A DNA stretch of 64,000 nt. Origin: Chiridota heheva (taxonomy: Eukaryota > Echinodermata > Holothuroidea > Apodida > Chiridotidae). The translations under genes and the position numbers were made by a program. The DNA is taken from positions 118,501-182,500 of the forward strand of contig JAIGNY010004479.1 of assembly GCA_020152595.1 (NCBI GenBank), written 5' to 3'. Under the pieces are notes generated by a model. The model had not been told where the DNA came from and did not search any database. It saw only the letters and a list, made by a program, of their open reading frames with translations. Every line of letters starts with the position of its first letter. Position 1 is the stretch's first letter. Shown here piece after piece: positions 1 through 11,175 of this stretch.

Positions 1-289
1 AATCTATCAAACAGAGAAATGCTTTAACACACCTGGACATAGCTTACTAACACAAATGAATATTTGACAAGAGTTTTGAAATAGTATGAGTTTTATATAA
101 GTTGAAGCTATGTGGAAAAGTAGAGATTTTGTATTCACTAAAAAAAAAAGGAAAAAAAAAAACCCTTTAAATTCTTAAGAGAGCAGTCTTTAAATTACAA
201 CACCTGTAGTGTCAGATTAATCAAAGTTTTAAGAATTTGTCATGATGTATGCAAGAGGACAGCACACAATCTTTAATGTAATTCTCTAA

Positions 290-480
290 AAGTTTATCTT
301 AAATTTCAGTCACTGAAAATCATTTAACTTATTTTCTCCTTCTAATTGAGGGTATGACGGAAATTCAACATTTCTTGGTCATTTTTCAACTGCTCCAAAG
401 AACGGTGGTAAAGAATTGAAAAACAATAGAATAGTAAAAGGAAATTCATAGGTTTTCTTGTTGTGATTTAAAAAGTTAAA
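290..480. repeat. Dispersed repeat copy (TTTCAGTCACTGAAAAT family)
   Basis: Shares an extended stretch with 26740-26960: TTTCAGTCACTGAAAATCAT, then an AT-rich block, then a shared ttcaactgctcc and gaaaaacaatag/aag. Shorter relatives occur at 5640-5760, 23130-23200 and 32930-33010. The core TTTCAGTCACTGAAA is itself nearly palindromic. Probably a non-autonomous transposon family. Confidence 0.5.
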
Positions 481-990
481 AACATATTGTCATAGTTTAT
501 TAAAATGAGGCTCTAAAATTTAAAATGCTGTAAATTGGTCAATTCTTAACTGATTTAGATGAAATATAATGTTGCTATTTTCATGGTTTATAGCACATGT
601 TCTTCACATTAAGCTCAAGCTGCTGCTACCTGTACGCAGATCAAGTAAATGCGTTACTACACACAAAACAATTTGAAACTTGAACAAAAAGTCTGCTTGG
701 GATTTAATTAAGAGTTAAATTATAAACTCACTTCCTTAAAATCTCTTAGAATTCTCATCACATATCAATATATAATCATTCAACTCGAGAAACAATTGTA
801 ATCAATATACAATTTTTTACAGTTGCTCCCCCACCCCCTTACCACGTATGGGTGCATTTATAGACATATTACATTTAGAAAACTTTTATATGGACCGAAA
901 GAGTAAAAGGTGAAGAAAGTATTCATAAACCTTACACCATTTCAGAAGATGTTCAAGTTTAAAGTTCTTTTGATCTTAAATAAATATCAA

Positions 991-1234
991 AAACAGCTGC
1001 TATTTTTAAAATGATTTCTATTGTCAAAATGGACTGGAGTAAAGCCTTCACATTACCATTTTACTCCTTTTTTGGTGTTTTATGAACTATGTAACCAGAA
1101 TAGCAAACAAGAATTTTGTTAGCTATTCTGGTACAGAGTTTTTCAAGTACTGAAAAAGGAGTATAAGGGTAATTTGAAGGCTTTATTCCAGTCCATTTTT
1201 ACAATAGAAATCCATTTTGAAAATAGAAGCTGCT
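991..1234. repeat. Hairpin (palindromic) miniature element
   Basis: Arms at 991-1070 and 1155-1234 are inverted copies of each other with few mismatches and short gaps. The centre holds a second, nearly perfect inverted repeat (ACCAGAATAGC at 1094-1104 against GCTATTCTGGT at 1122-1132). The structure fits a foldback-type MITE. The flank at 905-960 (ggtgaagaaagtattca...) resembles the palindromic family found at 18740 and 23815. Confidence 0.6.
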
Positions 1235-1249
1235 TAAAGTTAAATTTAA

Positions 1250-1660
1250 CTTTCAAAACAATGATTTGGTATATAAATGTATGAACAATAAGTCACCACA
1301 GTATCTTAAAGATCTGTTTATGGAATTGCCAAGAAGTGATCGTGATAGGAGATGGAAAGACATATACCAAAGACTTCTGATTCCATTTGCTGGATGTAAG
1401 ACATTTGTTGCTCTTTTGGTGTTGAGGGGTCCAACATCGTGGAAGGATTTACCATACAACATTGAGAAGTCTCATCTGTTGATGCATGTATGTCCAAATT
1501 AAAAACATACCTGTTTGATAAGTATAGTGATCTTATATCACAAACCAGGGATTAAATGTATTTGTAGATATTGTATATATTAAGCATAGTTTCATTGCTC
1601 ATTGTACAGTGTCTCCGAAGATTTGTTGATCAAGGATTGCGCTGTATAAACATAATGTAT
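1250..1660 (+). mobile_element. Non-LTR retrotransposon fragment (C-terminal end of RT ORF and 3' tail)
   Basis: The plus-strand frame gives YKCMNNKSPQYLKDLF, then RGPTSWKDLPYNIEKS and, after a one-base frame change near 1470, KLKTYLFDKYSDL. This order (thumb region, W-x-x-LP, short Lys-rich end) is the usual C-terminus of CR1/L2/RTE-like LINEs. The following gcgctgtataaa-like 3' tail fits the same group. It is 5'-truncated and broken, hence non-functional. Confidence 0.6.
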
Positions 1661-1910
1661 TTGGGATTTAACAATTGATAAGAGTGAAGGTTTAACACCA
1701 CTCCTCAATATTAGACATCATACGTCAGCCACTTTTATCCAGACTTCTTGACATTTATATATTCAACATCCTCTCAATGGTACTGAAGTAGCCTCCTACA
1801 GTTCTGTTTGTATTTGCATAATCTTTCATGTTAAATAAATGTGTTTGACCACAGAGCCAATCACTACTTAAAGCTATGAATTGTTGCAAGAGTCATGTAC
1901 ATCTTACTTG

Positions 1911-2088
1911 AACTTGTTGCCAAGCAGAAGAGCCACAAGGAAACATATCAAGGTAACTTGTTGCCAAGCAGAAGAGCCACAAGGAAACATATAAAGGTAA
2001 CTTGTTGCCAAGCAGAAGAGCCACAAGGAAACATATAAAGGTAACTTGTTGCCAAGCAGAAGAGCCACAAGGAAACATATCAAGGTAA
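1911..2088. repeat. 44-bp tandem repeat, four copies
   Basis: The unit begins aacttgttgccaagcagaag and recurs every 44 bp four times with almost no divergence. The open frames here are produced by the repeat. Confidence 0.85.
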
Positions 2089-2864
2089 TACAAACACTCA
2101 ATTACTTCATTCAAAAGAAAACAATCAGAAACTTTGATCGAAATCAACAACTGGTACTTGACCTTGCTGTTGACCTCAATAATCACGTCCATGCAATATA
2201 AAACCATACAGTTGTTCCAAATTTGTTTATATATCTTCAATTGTGCCAAGATTGTTTCCTTAGCACAGAGTTCACATGAATAACCTACTTTCTCAGTACC
2301 TTTCAGCAGTACTTGCACACCATATAGAGAAGACATACAAAATGAAAAGTAAAATAAATGCACACAAAATTGTTCTTTATTCAATTTAAATGAATAGGAG
2401 TGCATGTTAAAACACATAACACTTTGAGCACTAGTCCAGATATCACAAAACATAATTTCAAAATTAGGTTCTCAGTGTATTTTTCTTGTGGTTCCTTACC
2501 CAAATTCAAAGCCATACTGAAATTATTCAGTAACCTGAATAGACTATTAACTTGGCCTACATATTTTCAGAGCTATTGCTTAAGAATAGATTTAGTCATG
2601 TGTAGCAAAAGGCATCACTATCAACTAAACTAAACTAATGTTATTCCGACACCTGACGTAATCTTTAAGGTTAAATTCTTTGCATGTAATTTTGCTTAGA
2701 CACCAAAGCGTCAGTGTTTCTATTTTCAATATATTTATGACAAAACAAGGTGTGTCACTGACAATAAATGAATACTTAAATAAATGGTGAAACAATTGAA
2801 AGTTTCTTAGGTTGACAAAATTCTTCAATTCAAATGAATTTTTTATTCAAACTGCATTAACTTG

Positions 2865-3640
2865 TCAATGTAAACCACATTACCTTATCGTGTAAACTAC
2901 ATGGCGTTATCATGTAAACCACATGACCGTATCATGTAAATCACATGACCTTATTATCTAAATCACATTACCTTATCATGTAAATCACATGACATTATCA
3001 TGCATCACATGACATTATCATGTAAATCACATGACATTATCATGTAAATCACATAACATTATCATTTAAATCACATGACATTATCATTTAAATCACATGA
3101 CATCATGTAAATCACATGACATCATGTAAATCACATGACATCATGTAAATCACATGACATCATGTAAATCACATGACATCATGTAAATCACATGACCGTA
3201 TCATGTAAATCACATGACCTTATTATGTAAATTACAAGACATCATGTAAATCACAAGACATTATGATGTAAATCACAAGACATTATCATGTAAATCACAT
3301 GACATCATGTAAATTACATGACCGTATTATGTAAATCTGATTTACATAATACGGTTATGTAATTTACATAAGGTCACTTAATTAACATGATACGGTCATT
3401 TGATTTACATGTCATGTGATATACATGATGTCATGTGATATACATGATAATGTTATGCGACTTACACTATAAGGTCATGTGATTTACATGTCATGTGATT
3501 TACATGATAAGATCCTGTGATATACATGATAAGGTCATGTGATTTACATAACTAGGTCATATGATTTACATGAGACGGTCATGTGCACATGACCTTACCA
3601 TGTAAATCACATGACCTTATTATGTAAATCACAAAATTAT
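2865..3640. repeat. Inverted array of atgtaaatcacatgac-type units
   Basis: From 2865 to about 3337 units of 19-27 bp read atcatgtaaatcacatgac in one orientation; from 3339 to about 3590 the same units appear as the reverse complement, and the last ~60 bp return to the first orientation. The switch is a perfect 35-nt palindrome (17-nt arms 3321-3337 and 3339-3355 around one T). The whole block could fold into one long hairpin. Confidence 0.85.
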
Positions 3641-4374
3641 GAGAAGTGCATGACCTTGAAATGTAATTTGAGGGTTAGTTCTTGCTAGATTTTCTTACAC
3701 ATGATTCTTCCATAATTTTGAGTTAATTTGTTCTGAGGCTTTGAAAATATTTATGACTTGTCACTTAAGAATTTAAGAACAATAGTATTTCTATAGGGTT
3801 TGAGCACACTTTGCGGTAATCAAAATGAAGTGGTTTCAAAAGATTTAAAGCTTTCTGTATTTTAAGAATAAAGAATTATCTTTAGTCTAAAATTTGCGTC
3901 CAAGTGTAGTTCAGAATACGGAAGAGAAACAGATTAGAGATGGCATCACAATGCTAATGGCATATTTATGCATACCTGAACAAGCGTTACATTCTGAGTG
4001 AAATAGTCTTTAAAGCAGTTGGTGGCTGAAAAATGAGGGCATATTTGTCTTGAGTCTCAAGAATAATCTACTACACTTTTCATGTACGCGATGGTACTGA
4101 AAACCTTTCATACAAGTGTTCAAATTAATCATAATAATTTCTTATAAATACTTAAGTAATGTTTCAACTACACAAGCATCAAAACAGACCTGTCTTATTT
4201 CAAAATTCCAGTGACTTAGCAAAAAAGATGCCCTCACATTGGGACGGAGAGCTCCTTAAATTAAGTGTTCTGGTTATTGCTGATCAAAATATTTACATCA
4301 GTCTGTAGTGTACACAAATTTGCACAGCACTCAAAAAAGATTTCAAATCTTGTTTTCGATATGCCACATATTAA

Positions 4375-4560
4375 GTCATACCCAGTATATGCCCTATAGT
4401 AAGGCATACCAAGTATATGCCTTATAGTAAGTCATACCCAGTGTATGCCATATAGTAAGGCATGCCGGTGTATGCCCCATAGTAAGGCATACCCAGTATA
4501 TGCCCTATAGCAAGGCATACCCAGTATATGCCCTAAAGTAAGGCATACCCAGTGTATGTC
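4375..4560. repeat. 28-bp tandem repeat, about 6-7 copies
   Basis: Units contain aaggcatacccagtatatgc followed by ccctatagt. The copies differ by single bases. Confidence 0.8.
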
Positions 4561-5412
4561 CAATATAATTGAAATAATTTCTTCCTTCAAATTTATTCAC
4601 CCGTGTTGGTCAACTATTCTTTTACACACACCAGTCCAATAAATATCAATATTCAATCTGTTTATGAATTCTCACTACCACTGTCAGTTTAAACATCACT
4701 ATCTGCATTCATGATGAACAAATAGCACATTCTGAATAATGAAAATCTTGATTGCAATGATATAAAAAATCTTTAACAAATACATTTTTAAGATTTTGTT
4801 TGAACACTTGACTACAATCTGTTCCTTTCTTAAGTTAAGAAACACCGTAAGAACAGTGTATTAGTTGTGAGGTCTTTGTCCTAACGGCACCATTCTTATA
4901 GATCTGGATCTTGAGGTACTTTAATTAACATTCAATATTAAACAAAATGCCCATTTTCTCATTATTTTTTTTTACAAAAAACCTCTTCTGCCTCTATTCT
5001 GTGAATTCTCCGACATAGACTAAAGCACAAATGCCTTATACATCCACACCAAGGGACAAGAGAATTCAGTAATTTCTAATCTATCACAATTGTTGGAAAT
5101 CATTTTCTGGGTAGCGATAATTCGGAGGAGGGGGTAGAGGGGGAGCACTCATTACTGCAAAAGAGATATATGTATACCTCCACATTCAGGAAGAAAAAAC
5201 AAGTTATAATAAATCTTCAGATTTAAATTTTACTGCGAGGAAAAAAAATCTGAACCTTAACTTTATGGCAAACATGCTACCTATTGTGAAGATACACCAC
5301 AAAATCAAACTTGGCACTCCCCTTTAAAAACACTAACACACCAAACCGACTCTATACAAATGTGTTCCAAAAGATAAAAACCAGATTTCAATCGCTACCA
5401 AGGACATTTTCC

Positions 5413-5446
<34 letters not shown>
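5413..5446. repeat. (AT)n microsatellite
   Basis: About 16 AT dinucleotides in a row downstream of the Ajuba-like gene. Confidence 0.9.
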
Positions 5447-5448
<2 letters not shown>

Positions 5449-5789
5449 GGTATATAAGGTTAAAGGTATATGGAAAAATGCACATTTTGTTCCCCATGCA
5501 GAGCTTTAGATTCTGAACAGAATAGTCTTTAGATTATGACTAAGGCAACTGTAATTTTCCAGTTATGACTAATCAACATTTGAAGATATTTGAATGAATG
5601 CAAAAGTACGACAAAGAACTTCAAGAAATAAAACTGTTTTCTATTCCTAATTTTTTATTGAGGATATGATGAAGATTAAAACTAAACAGCTCCCCCCATT
5701 TAAAGGAAATTGGTGTGAGGGGTTGAAAAATAATCAGTTAAGAGAAGGAAATTAATAGGTTGATGAATTTCACTAACAGAATTTGAGGA

Positions 5790-6015
5790 CATAAATTTAA
5801 AGAATTACATTGGAGATTTTCATCGAATAGGCTATCCTCTCTCTCATACATCATAGCTTTTGCATACATTAAAGATTCTTCAAACATTGAATAGCCATGA
5901 CCCAGAAACTAGAAACAGAAACAAGTGCATTTGATGTAAATAAAAGATATTCTGTTCAGAAACTTTCTTTGGTGAATATAAAATCTCTACCTGTTCATAT
6001 ACTTTTTGATTGAGG
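5790..6015. repeat. Dispersed ~220-bp repeat, copy 1 of 3
   Basis: This stretch (taaagaattacattggagat ... gaatataaaatctctacctg) aligns by eye with 38250-38470 and 56220-56430, all in the same orientation. Shared blocks include the opening aattacatt, the gttcagaa...aaagat block and the closing aatataaaatc. No coding potential; probably a non-autonomous element. Confidence 0.55.
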
Positions 6016-6236
6016 TAAATAAATTGTGTTTGTTTGTGATCACACTTATTATCTAGTTCATGGCACTGTTATCTAGCTTTATACAACACTTTAATTGTAG
6101 GTGAGTATACAAGGACCTTTACAACATCTACCATCCATCTACTTTACATCTGGTAGGTAGGTAGACTGGGTATTTTACACCCCCTTCTACACACCTACCT
6201 TCTTTACATCTAAAATATAAAATCTATACAAGGTAA

Positions 6237-6242
6237 TTTAAT
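6237..6242 (-). promoter_or_regulatory. Candidate polyadenylation signal ATTAAA
   Basis: On the minus strand ATTAAA lies about 140 bp past the TGA of the Ajuba-like gene. It is the common variant of AATAAA. A canonical AATAAA is found further on, at about 5654-5659. Either could end the transcript. The motif is short and the region AT-rich, so chance is possible. Confidence 0.25.
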
Positions 6243-6382
6243 ACAAAAGGAAGCAGCATTCCCATCATGCCAAAAATTATTTCAAATCTCTTTGTTGAAA
6301 AATGCACAAAGATCCACTTCATCAGCCTTATGTTGAACATCAGCAACAAAAATTGTCCACTCAGGATGGCAACGATATCCAA

Positions 6383-6898
6383 TCACAGATCAGTAACCAT
6401 AAAACCTTTCATCATGTTCTGACTCTGGGGTTCTAATCTTTGATTTGAAAACTGCCCTCTAGGTACTTGCGGTTCTGGTTTATTGCTATAAGAATAGTAG
6501 TCCCCTTCTGTTTTTCTTGGTGAAAACCCCCTCTGTAAGGGGTCCTGTGGGGAATAAGGAGGGGGTTCTGAAAATGCGGGCTCTCTGCCACGCTCAGAGT
6601 CTCTGTATCTGGAGGGGGTGGGTGGTGGAGAAGATGCAGATTTAACAGGAGAGTTATATGAAGAGTGCCCTCTGTTATGGATGGGTGACTGTACCTCTGG
6701 TGTCTGAGGCGGACTGGCTACAGGGTAGGTTGAGCTCGGTGATAGCTGTGGGGAGTAAGATGCTTGCTGGATCTCGGAGGGTTCTGGGAATGGGAGGTTG
6801 GGTGCGATCTGGGCTATATGACAAGTGTAACATAGGAGTCTGTTGTGAAGAGGGTAACATCTTTTTCCAGATTCATCTGATAATTGTAAACCACAATC
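6383..6898 (-). CDS. Ajuba-like gene, last coding exon (LIM3 end and long Pro/Ser-rich tail)
   Basis: 516 nt: residues 274-444 and the stop TGA at 6383-6385. The first 27 residues finish LIM3 (C275, C287, C296, C299, H300; DCGLQLSDESGKRCYPLHN). The remaining 144 residues form a low-complexity tail rich in Pro, Ser, Tyr and Gln. It contains SPPPTP (about 363-368), a PPPY motif at 385-388 (the form bound by WW domains), and ends M-V-T-D-L, which fits a class I PDZ ligand (T at -2, L at 0). Acceptor TTTTTCAG. The frame stays open across the whole exon and begins in the phase required by exon 7. Vertebrate LIMD1 and Ajuba end soon after LIM3, so the long tail is unusual; WTIP also has a PDZ-binding C-terminus. 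Confidence 0.9.
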   Translation of the reverse strand, partial: DCGLQLSDESGKRCYPLHNRLLCYTCHIAQIAPNLPFPEPSEIQQASYSPQLSPSSTYPVASPPQTPEVQSPIHNRGHSSYNSPVKSASSPPPTPSRYRDSERGREPAFSEPPPYSPQDPLQRGFSPRKTEGDYYSYSNKPEPQVPRGQFSNQRLEPQSQNMMKGFMVTDL

Positions 6899-7034
6899 CT
6901 GAAAAAGAAGATGAGAAAATAAGTATTATTGATAAACATTGCAGATAACATGTGATTTATGGCTTCATCCACAGTAGACAGTGGTTGCATGAGAGTTAAA
7001 TAATAGAGAGCTATGAATTTATCCAGTTCTACAC

Positions 7035-7880
7035 ACACAAACAATTATTGGATGCGTAATCCTAACTGCTGCCCGTTCTAAGTAGAGAGATTTTGTTACC
7101 CCCTCCCCCTAGTGTGGCATCTAAAATAAAATTCTTCATTATAAGAGTCATCCACACATTGGCCACATGAGATGAGACTAAAATCATAAAGAGTGATGAC
7201 TATGGTTTGTGATCCACCTCTACACCTGCAAACAATTATTAGATATAATCCTAACTCCTCCCCTTCTCAACAGAGAGATTGTTGTTACCCCCTCCCCCTA
7301 GTGTGGCATCTAAAATAAAATTCTTCATTATAAGAGTCATCCACACATTGGCCACATGAGATGAGACTAAAATCATAAAGAGTGATGACTATGCAAACAA
7401 TTTTGATATGATCCACCTCTACACCTGCAAACAATTATTAGATATAATCCTAACTCCTGCAAACCCCTTCTCAACAGAGAGATGTTGTTACCCCCTCCCC
7501 CTAGTGTGGCATCTAAAATAAAATTCTTCATTATAAGAGTCATCCACACATTGGCCACATGAGATGAGACTAAAATCATGAAGAGTAATGACTATGGTTT
7601 GTGATCCACCTCTACACCTGCAAACAATTATTAGATATAATCCTAACTCCTCCCCTTCTCAACGGAGAGATTTTGTTACCCCCTCCCCCTAGTGTGGCAT
7701 CTAAAATAAAATTCTTCATTATAAGAGTCATCCACACATTGGCCACATGAGATGAGACTAAAATCATAAAGAGTGATGACTATGGTTTGTGATCCACCTC
7801 TACACCTGCAAACAATTATTAGATATAATCCTAACTCCTCCCCTTCTCAACGGAGAGATTTTGTTACCCCCTCAACTCAC
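7035..7880. repeat. ~187-bp tandem array, about 4.5 copies (intron 7)
   Basis: The block accccctccccctagtgtgg recurs near 7100, 7290, 7495 and 7685, spaced about 185-207 bp. Each copy includes aaataaaattcttcattata, tccacacattggccacatga and gatccacctctacacctgca. The third spacing is longer because of an ~18-bp insertion. The first and last copies are degenerate. Confidence 0.85.
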
Positions 7881-8109
7881 ACACCTAAAATGCTTGATTA
7901 GAGCCATCCGCAGGAGACAGTGATCATATGAGAGTTAAATCACAAAAACGTTATTACTGGATTGTGATCCTAGAGTCCAGGATACACCTATTTCATTTAT
8001 TAGATGTAATCCTTTCTTCATTTAGAGTTAATCTTGCTGGAAAAAAAATGTACATAGATTACTGTTGAGGCGGAGTGGTTATATGCGTATTTAATGCAAA
8101 GGGGCAAAG

Positions 8110-8572
8110 TACTTTGACACAAGTAGTATGGCCCGACTTGACACAAGTAGTATGGCCCGACTTGACACAAGTAGAATGGCCTGACTTGACACAAGTGGAA
8201 TGGCCCGACTTGACACAAGTAGTATGGCCTGACTTGACACAAGTAGAATGGCCCGACTTGACACAAGTAGAATGGCCCGACTTGACACAAGTAGAATGGC
8301 CCGACTTGACACAAGTAGAATGGCCCGACTTGACACAAGTAGAATGGCCCGACTTGACACAAGTAGAATGGCCCGACTTGACACAAGTAGAATGGCCCGA
8401 CTTGACACAAGTGGAATGGCCCGACTTGACACAAGTAGTGGCCCGACTTGACACAAGTGGAATGGCCCGACTTGACACAAGTAGTATGGCCCGACTTGAC
8501 ACAAGTGGAATGGCCCGACTTGACACAAGTAGAATGGCCCAACTTGACACAAGTAGAATGGCCCGACTTGAG
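8110..8572. repeat. 24-bp tandem array, about 19 copies (intron 7)
   Basis: The unit starts acttgacacaagtag and ends atggcccg. One copy is three bases shorter, near 8437. As 24 is a multiple of three, several frames on both strands are open through it; these are artefacts, not proteins. Confidence 0.93.
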
Positions 8573-8640
8573 GAAGGCCAATTCATGAATGCAAGGTCCT
8601 TTTAACTGTGCATTAAATACACATATAAACAAGATGCCAA

Positions 8641-9767
8641 AACCATTTTGGCATTAAGATTGCTTAAAATGCATAAAAAAAAGAAAAGAAAAGAATGAAC
8701 AACAAGAAAATTTCCCTTTGTTAAAAAAATCACCATGTTATAGAAATGGACTAAACCGACTCAAAGTCGTGCATTACGGGGATTTAATGCATGGGTCAAG
8801 ACAATGCAAATACTCCATAGAAATTTGATAATGCCTGTTAAAGCCAACCTGAATTTACTGGGTTGCTGCAACCCACCTTGCTCACAAAAACTGCAGAAAG
8901 CTAGGCAACAAAATGTTCTTTTAATGAAATCAAATGTTTTCTATAACTTACAAAATAAAACACTAGTACTTCAGCCCATGTCAAAGATTGAAGAGTCTAG
9001 GAAGTTTGCTGGGTTGCAGCAACAGCATCTCTAAAGCATGGCACAAGCTGTGCCAGTGATATCAATGTAAGTGAAAAGCAGAGATAGATTTAGATATATC
9101 TTATCTCACTTTGGCAGCAAATCTCCACTTTCCACATCCAGACTTTTTAAACAGATAATTTAAAATTTACCGTACATTCCGAAAATGTACATACAAATTT
9201 TCTGAATGAAATTTGAGTCATTCCTTTAGTCAATACCTACCTACGAAGAGTAACTTGAACATTGCAATAATATTAGGTCTCTAACTACATATATGAGATT
9301 TGCTACTTTCCTCAAACTGAATGAGTGTCTTTTACAATACTACTATAGATGGCAGTTTATCACAAGTATAATCTTATGCCACTATCGGGGTATGAGCATT
9401 TCCCAGCTATACTCCAAATTTGTCTTAACATTTTGTAATTTTTCTGCTTAATTTTGAAACCTCCCCTTCTAATGAAAATAAAATTTGTTACCACCTGCCA
9501 CAATTTTTTGAAGTAGCGAAGTAGATATAATGACAAAACACTAGATGTTAGCCACAAAAGACAATCCCAACATTTCGAAATACTGTAATTCAAAAATTAA
9601 AATAATTACCTTCATATTTAAAAAAACCCAAACTTTGATCAGCAATTTTCAAAATTTAAAGGACTATTCTACATCAATTTTACCCAATTTTCAGTGTAAA
9701 AATGAATTGTTTACTGTCTTTGGACTTTTGAATCGAGCATGACAGGAGCAAACAAAGAGTAACTTAC
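8641..9767. other. Rest of intron 7, no gene seen
   Basis: AT-rich non-coding sequence. The only local feature noted is a 17-nt perfect palindrome TGGGTTGCTGCAACCCA near 8869 with a related gctgggttgcagcaac near 9009. Confidence 0.5.
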
Positions 9768-9836
9768 TGAACATCTGTAGCATTCTACATGAAAGTCCTT
9801 GTCCATTGATACTACTCGCACAGTTTCCATGGTGCC
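9768..9836 (-). CDS. Ajuba-like gene, coding exon 7 (LIM3 middle)
   Basis: 69 nt, 23 codons, phase 0 on both sides: residues 251-273, including the family motif RVVSMDKDFHVECY. LIM3 ligands H266, C269 and C272 are here. Acceptor ATATAG, donor GTAAGT. The exon ends R-C-S and exon 8 begins D-C-G, which restores the CxxC of LIM3 across the junction. Confidence 0.92.
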
Positions 9837-10714
9837 CTATATGAGAGAGGGGGTAGACTGTTATTAGATGAGATATGCAAATGTAGATTTGTTAATGAAT
9901 CACATGACACCATTTAAATTAATCAACATTTACCAAAAATTAAGAATAAATGAGCTGTTAAGAACTTAATTAGAGATCAGGTAAGCATTGAATGAAGATT
10001 GGCAAAAAAAAATATAATGCTAGAGAATGTCCTTAAGGAGGTCAAATTTGTCACAATTTCAGCAAAGTAAGATTTTGCATTAAGAGTCCACTAACAATGA
10101 TACGAGCCAAACATATGTGATCAAATACATAGTTAATACATAAATTGTGTTGGCTTATCCATCCTAGAAATAAAAAGTGAATGTTTGATTTGATAACTAA
10201 ATAATATCTTATACGTAAGTTTAATATACAGCATTGTATCACTGGATACAATTTTATATTTGTTCATACTTACGTGGCCCAAACCATACATTTATATGAA
10301 CATTTCTATATGAGTATAAATAATATACAAGCAATCTCATCTTGTCCTCCTTTTAAAAATCATGAATTAAGCATGATGTGAATATTCATGAAGTATTTTT
10401 GCAAGTAAAATTAGCATAATGCCCAGTGATAGAATATGGACTAAAAATGAAAAACGTATCACATGAAGCAATTTTTAGAACCACAAATCCCTATACCAGA
10501 AATATATGTCAATAATTATTATAGATAACCAGATCAGTATACAACTGAAATAATATTAATCCAAACATTTTCTGTTTTCAAATAAGCAGTTTGATTTGCT
10601 TAAATGCAAGATTTCTCTCAGTGTTTCCCCACTCCCCTCTATATCCAACCTCTATATCCAAAAGGCTTTTTGGTTCTGATGCTAATAACATAAGGAACCT
10701 ATGCAGTCATGCTG

Positions 10715-10825
10715 ACGTGTGTATGTGTGTATGTATGTATGTATGCATGTATGTATGCATGCATGCATGCATGCATGTATGTATGTGTGTATGTATGTGT
10801 GTGTGGGTGTGTGTGTATGAGTGTC
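10715..10825. repeat. (ATGT/GCAT)n and (GTGT)n microsatellite
   Basis: An imperfect tetranucleotide run (tatgtatgtatgcatg...) passes into gtgtgtgtatgt. The open frames of Cys/Met/Val/Tyr here are repeat products. Confidence 0.9.
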
Positions 10826-10837
10826 TGTGACAGCAAG

Positions 10838-11175
10838 CTTGTAAACATGATACCTCAAGAACCATACACTGAAATCACGCCATATGTGGTACACAGCCAC
10901 AGATAGCCCATTGTCCGTAGATGTGCCCTTTTGTTTTTGGTGGTGATGTCATGCACATTAATGAGAGGGTGGGGTTTAAAGTAAATATCTTGAAATGCTC
11001 ATATTTTTACAATCGCATGTCTGCTGTGTATCATATTTGGTGTAATTATGTTGTTAGTGAGTGTGCACATGTTCATGGTACAAATATGTTGAATTTCATT
11101 AATATGCATAGTGGGCGGAGATTAATATGATTTTGCTGGAAAGAGCTTGTAAACATGATATTTCAAGAACGATTC
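10838..11175. repeat. Repeat-derived block with a recurring AAACATGAT motif
   Basis: gcttgtaaacatgatacctc occurs at about 10837 and again, slightly changed (gcttgtaaacatgatatttc), at about 11147. Both are followed by aagaac. The intervening sequence, about 300 bp, holds two partly similar halves (catatttttacaat, catatttggtgtaat). It looks like a tandemly duplicated non-autonomous element. Confidence 0.45.

Noticed and set aside
1893-2453. 186-codon minus-strand frame ending in repeated YVSLWLFCLATS
   Set aside because: The hydrophobic repeat comes from the 44-bp array; the rest is AT-rich without a domain. It was considered as a membrane protein but has no support.
6814-7044. Minus-strand frame running through the acceptor of exon 8
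   Set aside because: It is in another frame from the LIM3 codons and includes the intron's pyrimidine tract; the AG at 6899-6900 with phase 0 gives the correct LIM3 sequence.
8018-8632. Cys/His-containing repeat frame (STCVKSGH) resembling a zinc-finger array
   Set aside because: It is one of several frames open through the 24-bp array on both strands; spacing does not match any zinc finger and there is no flanking coding sequence.
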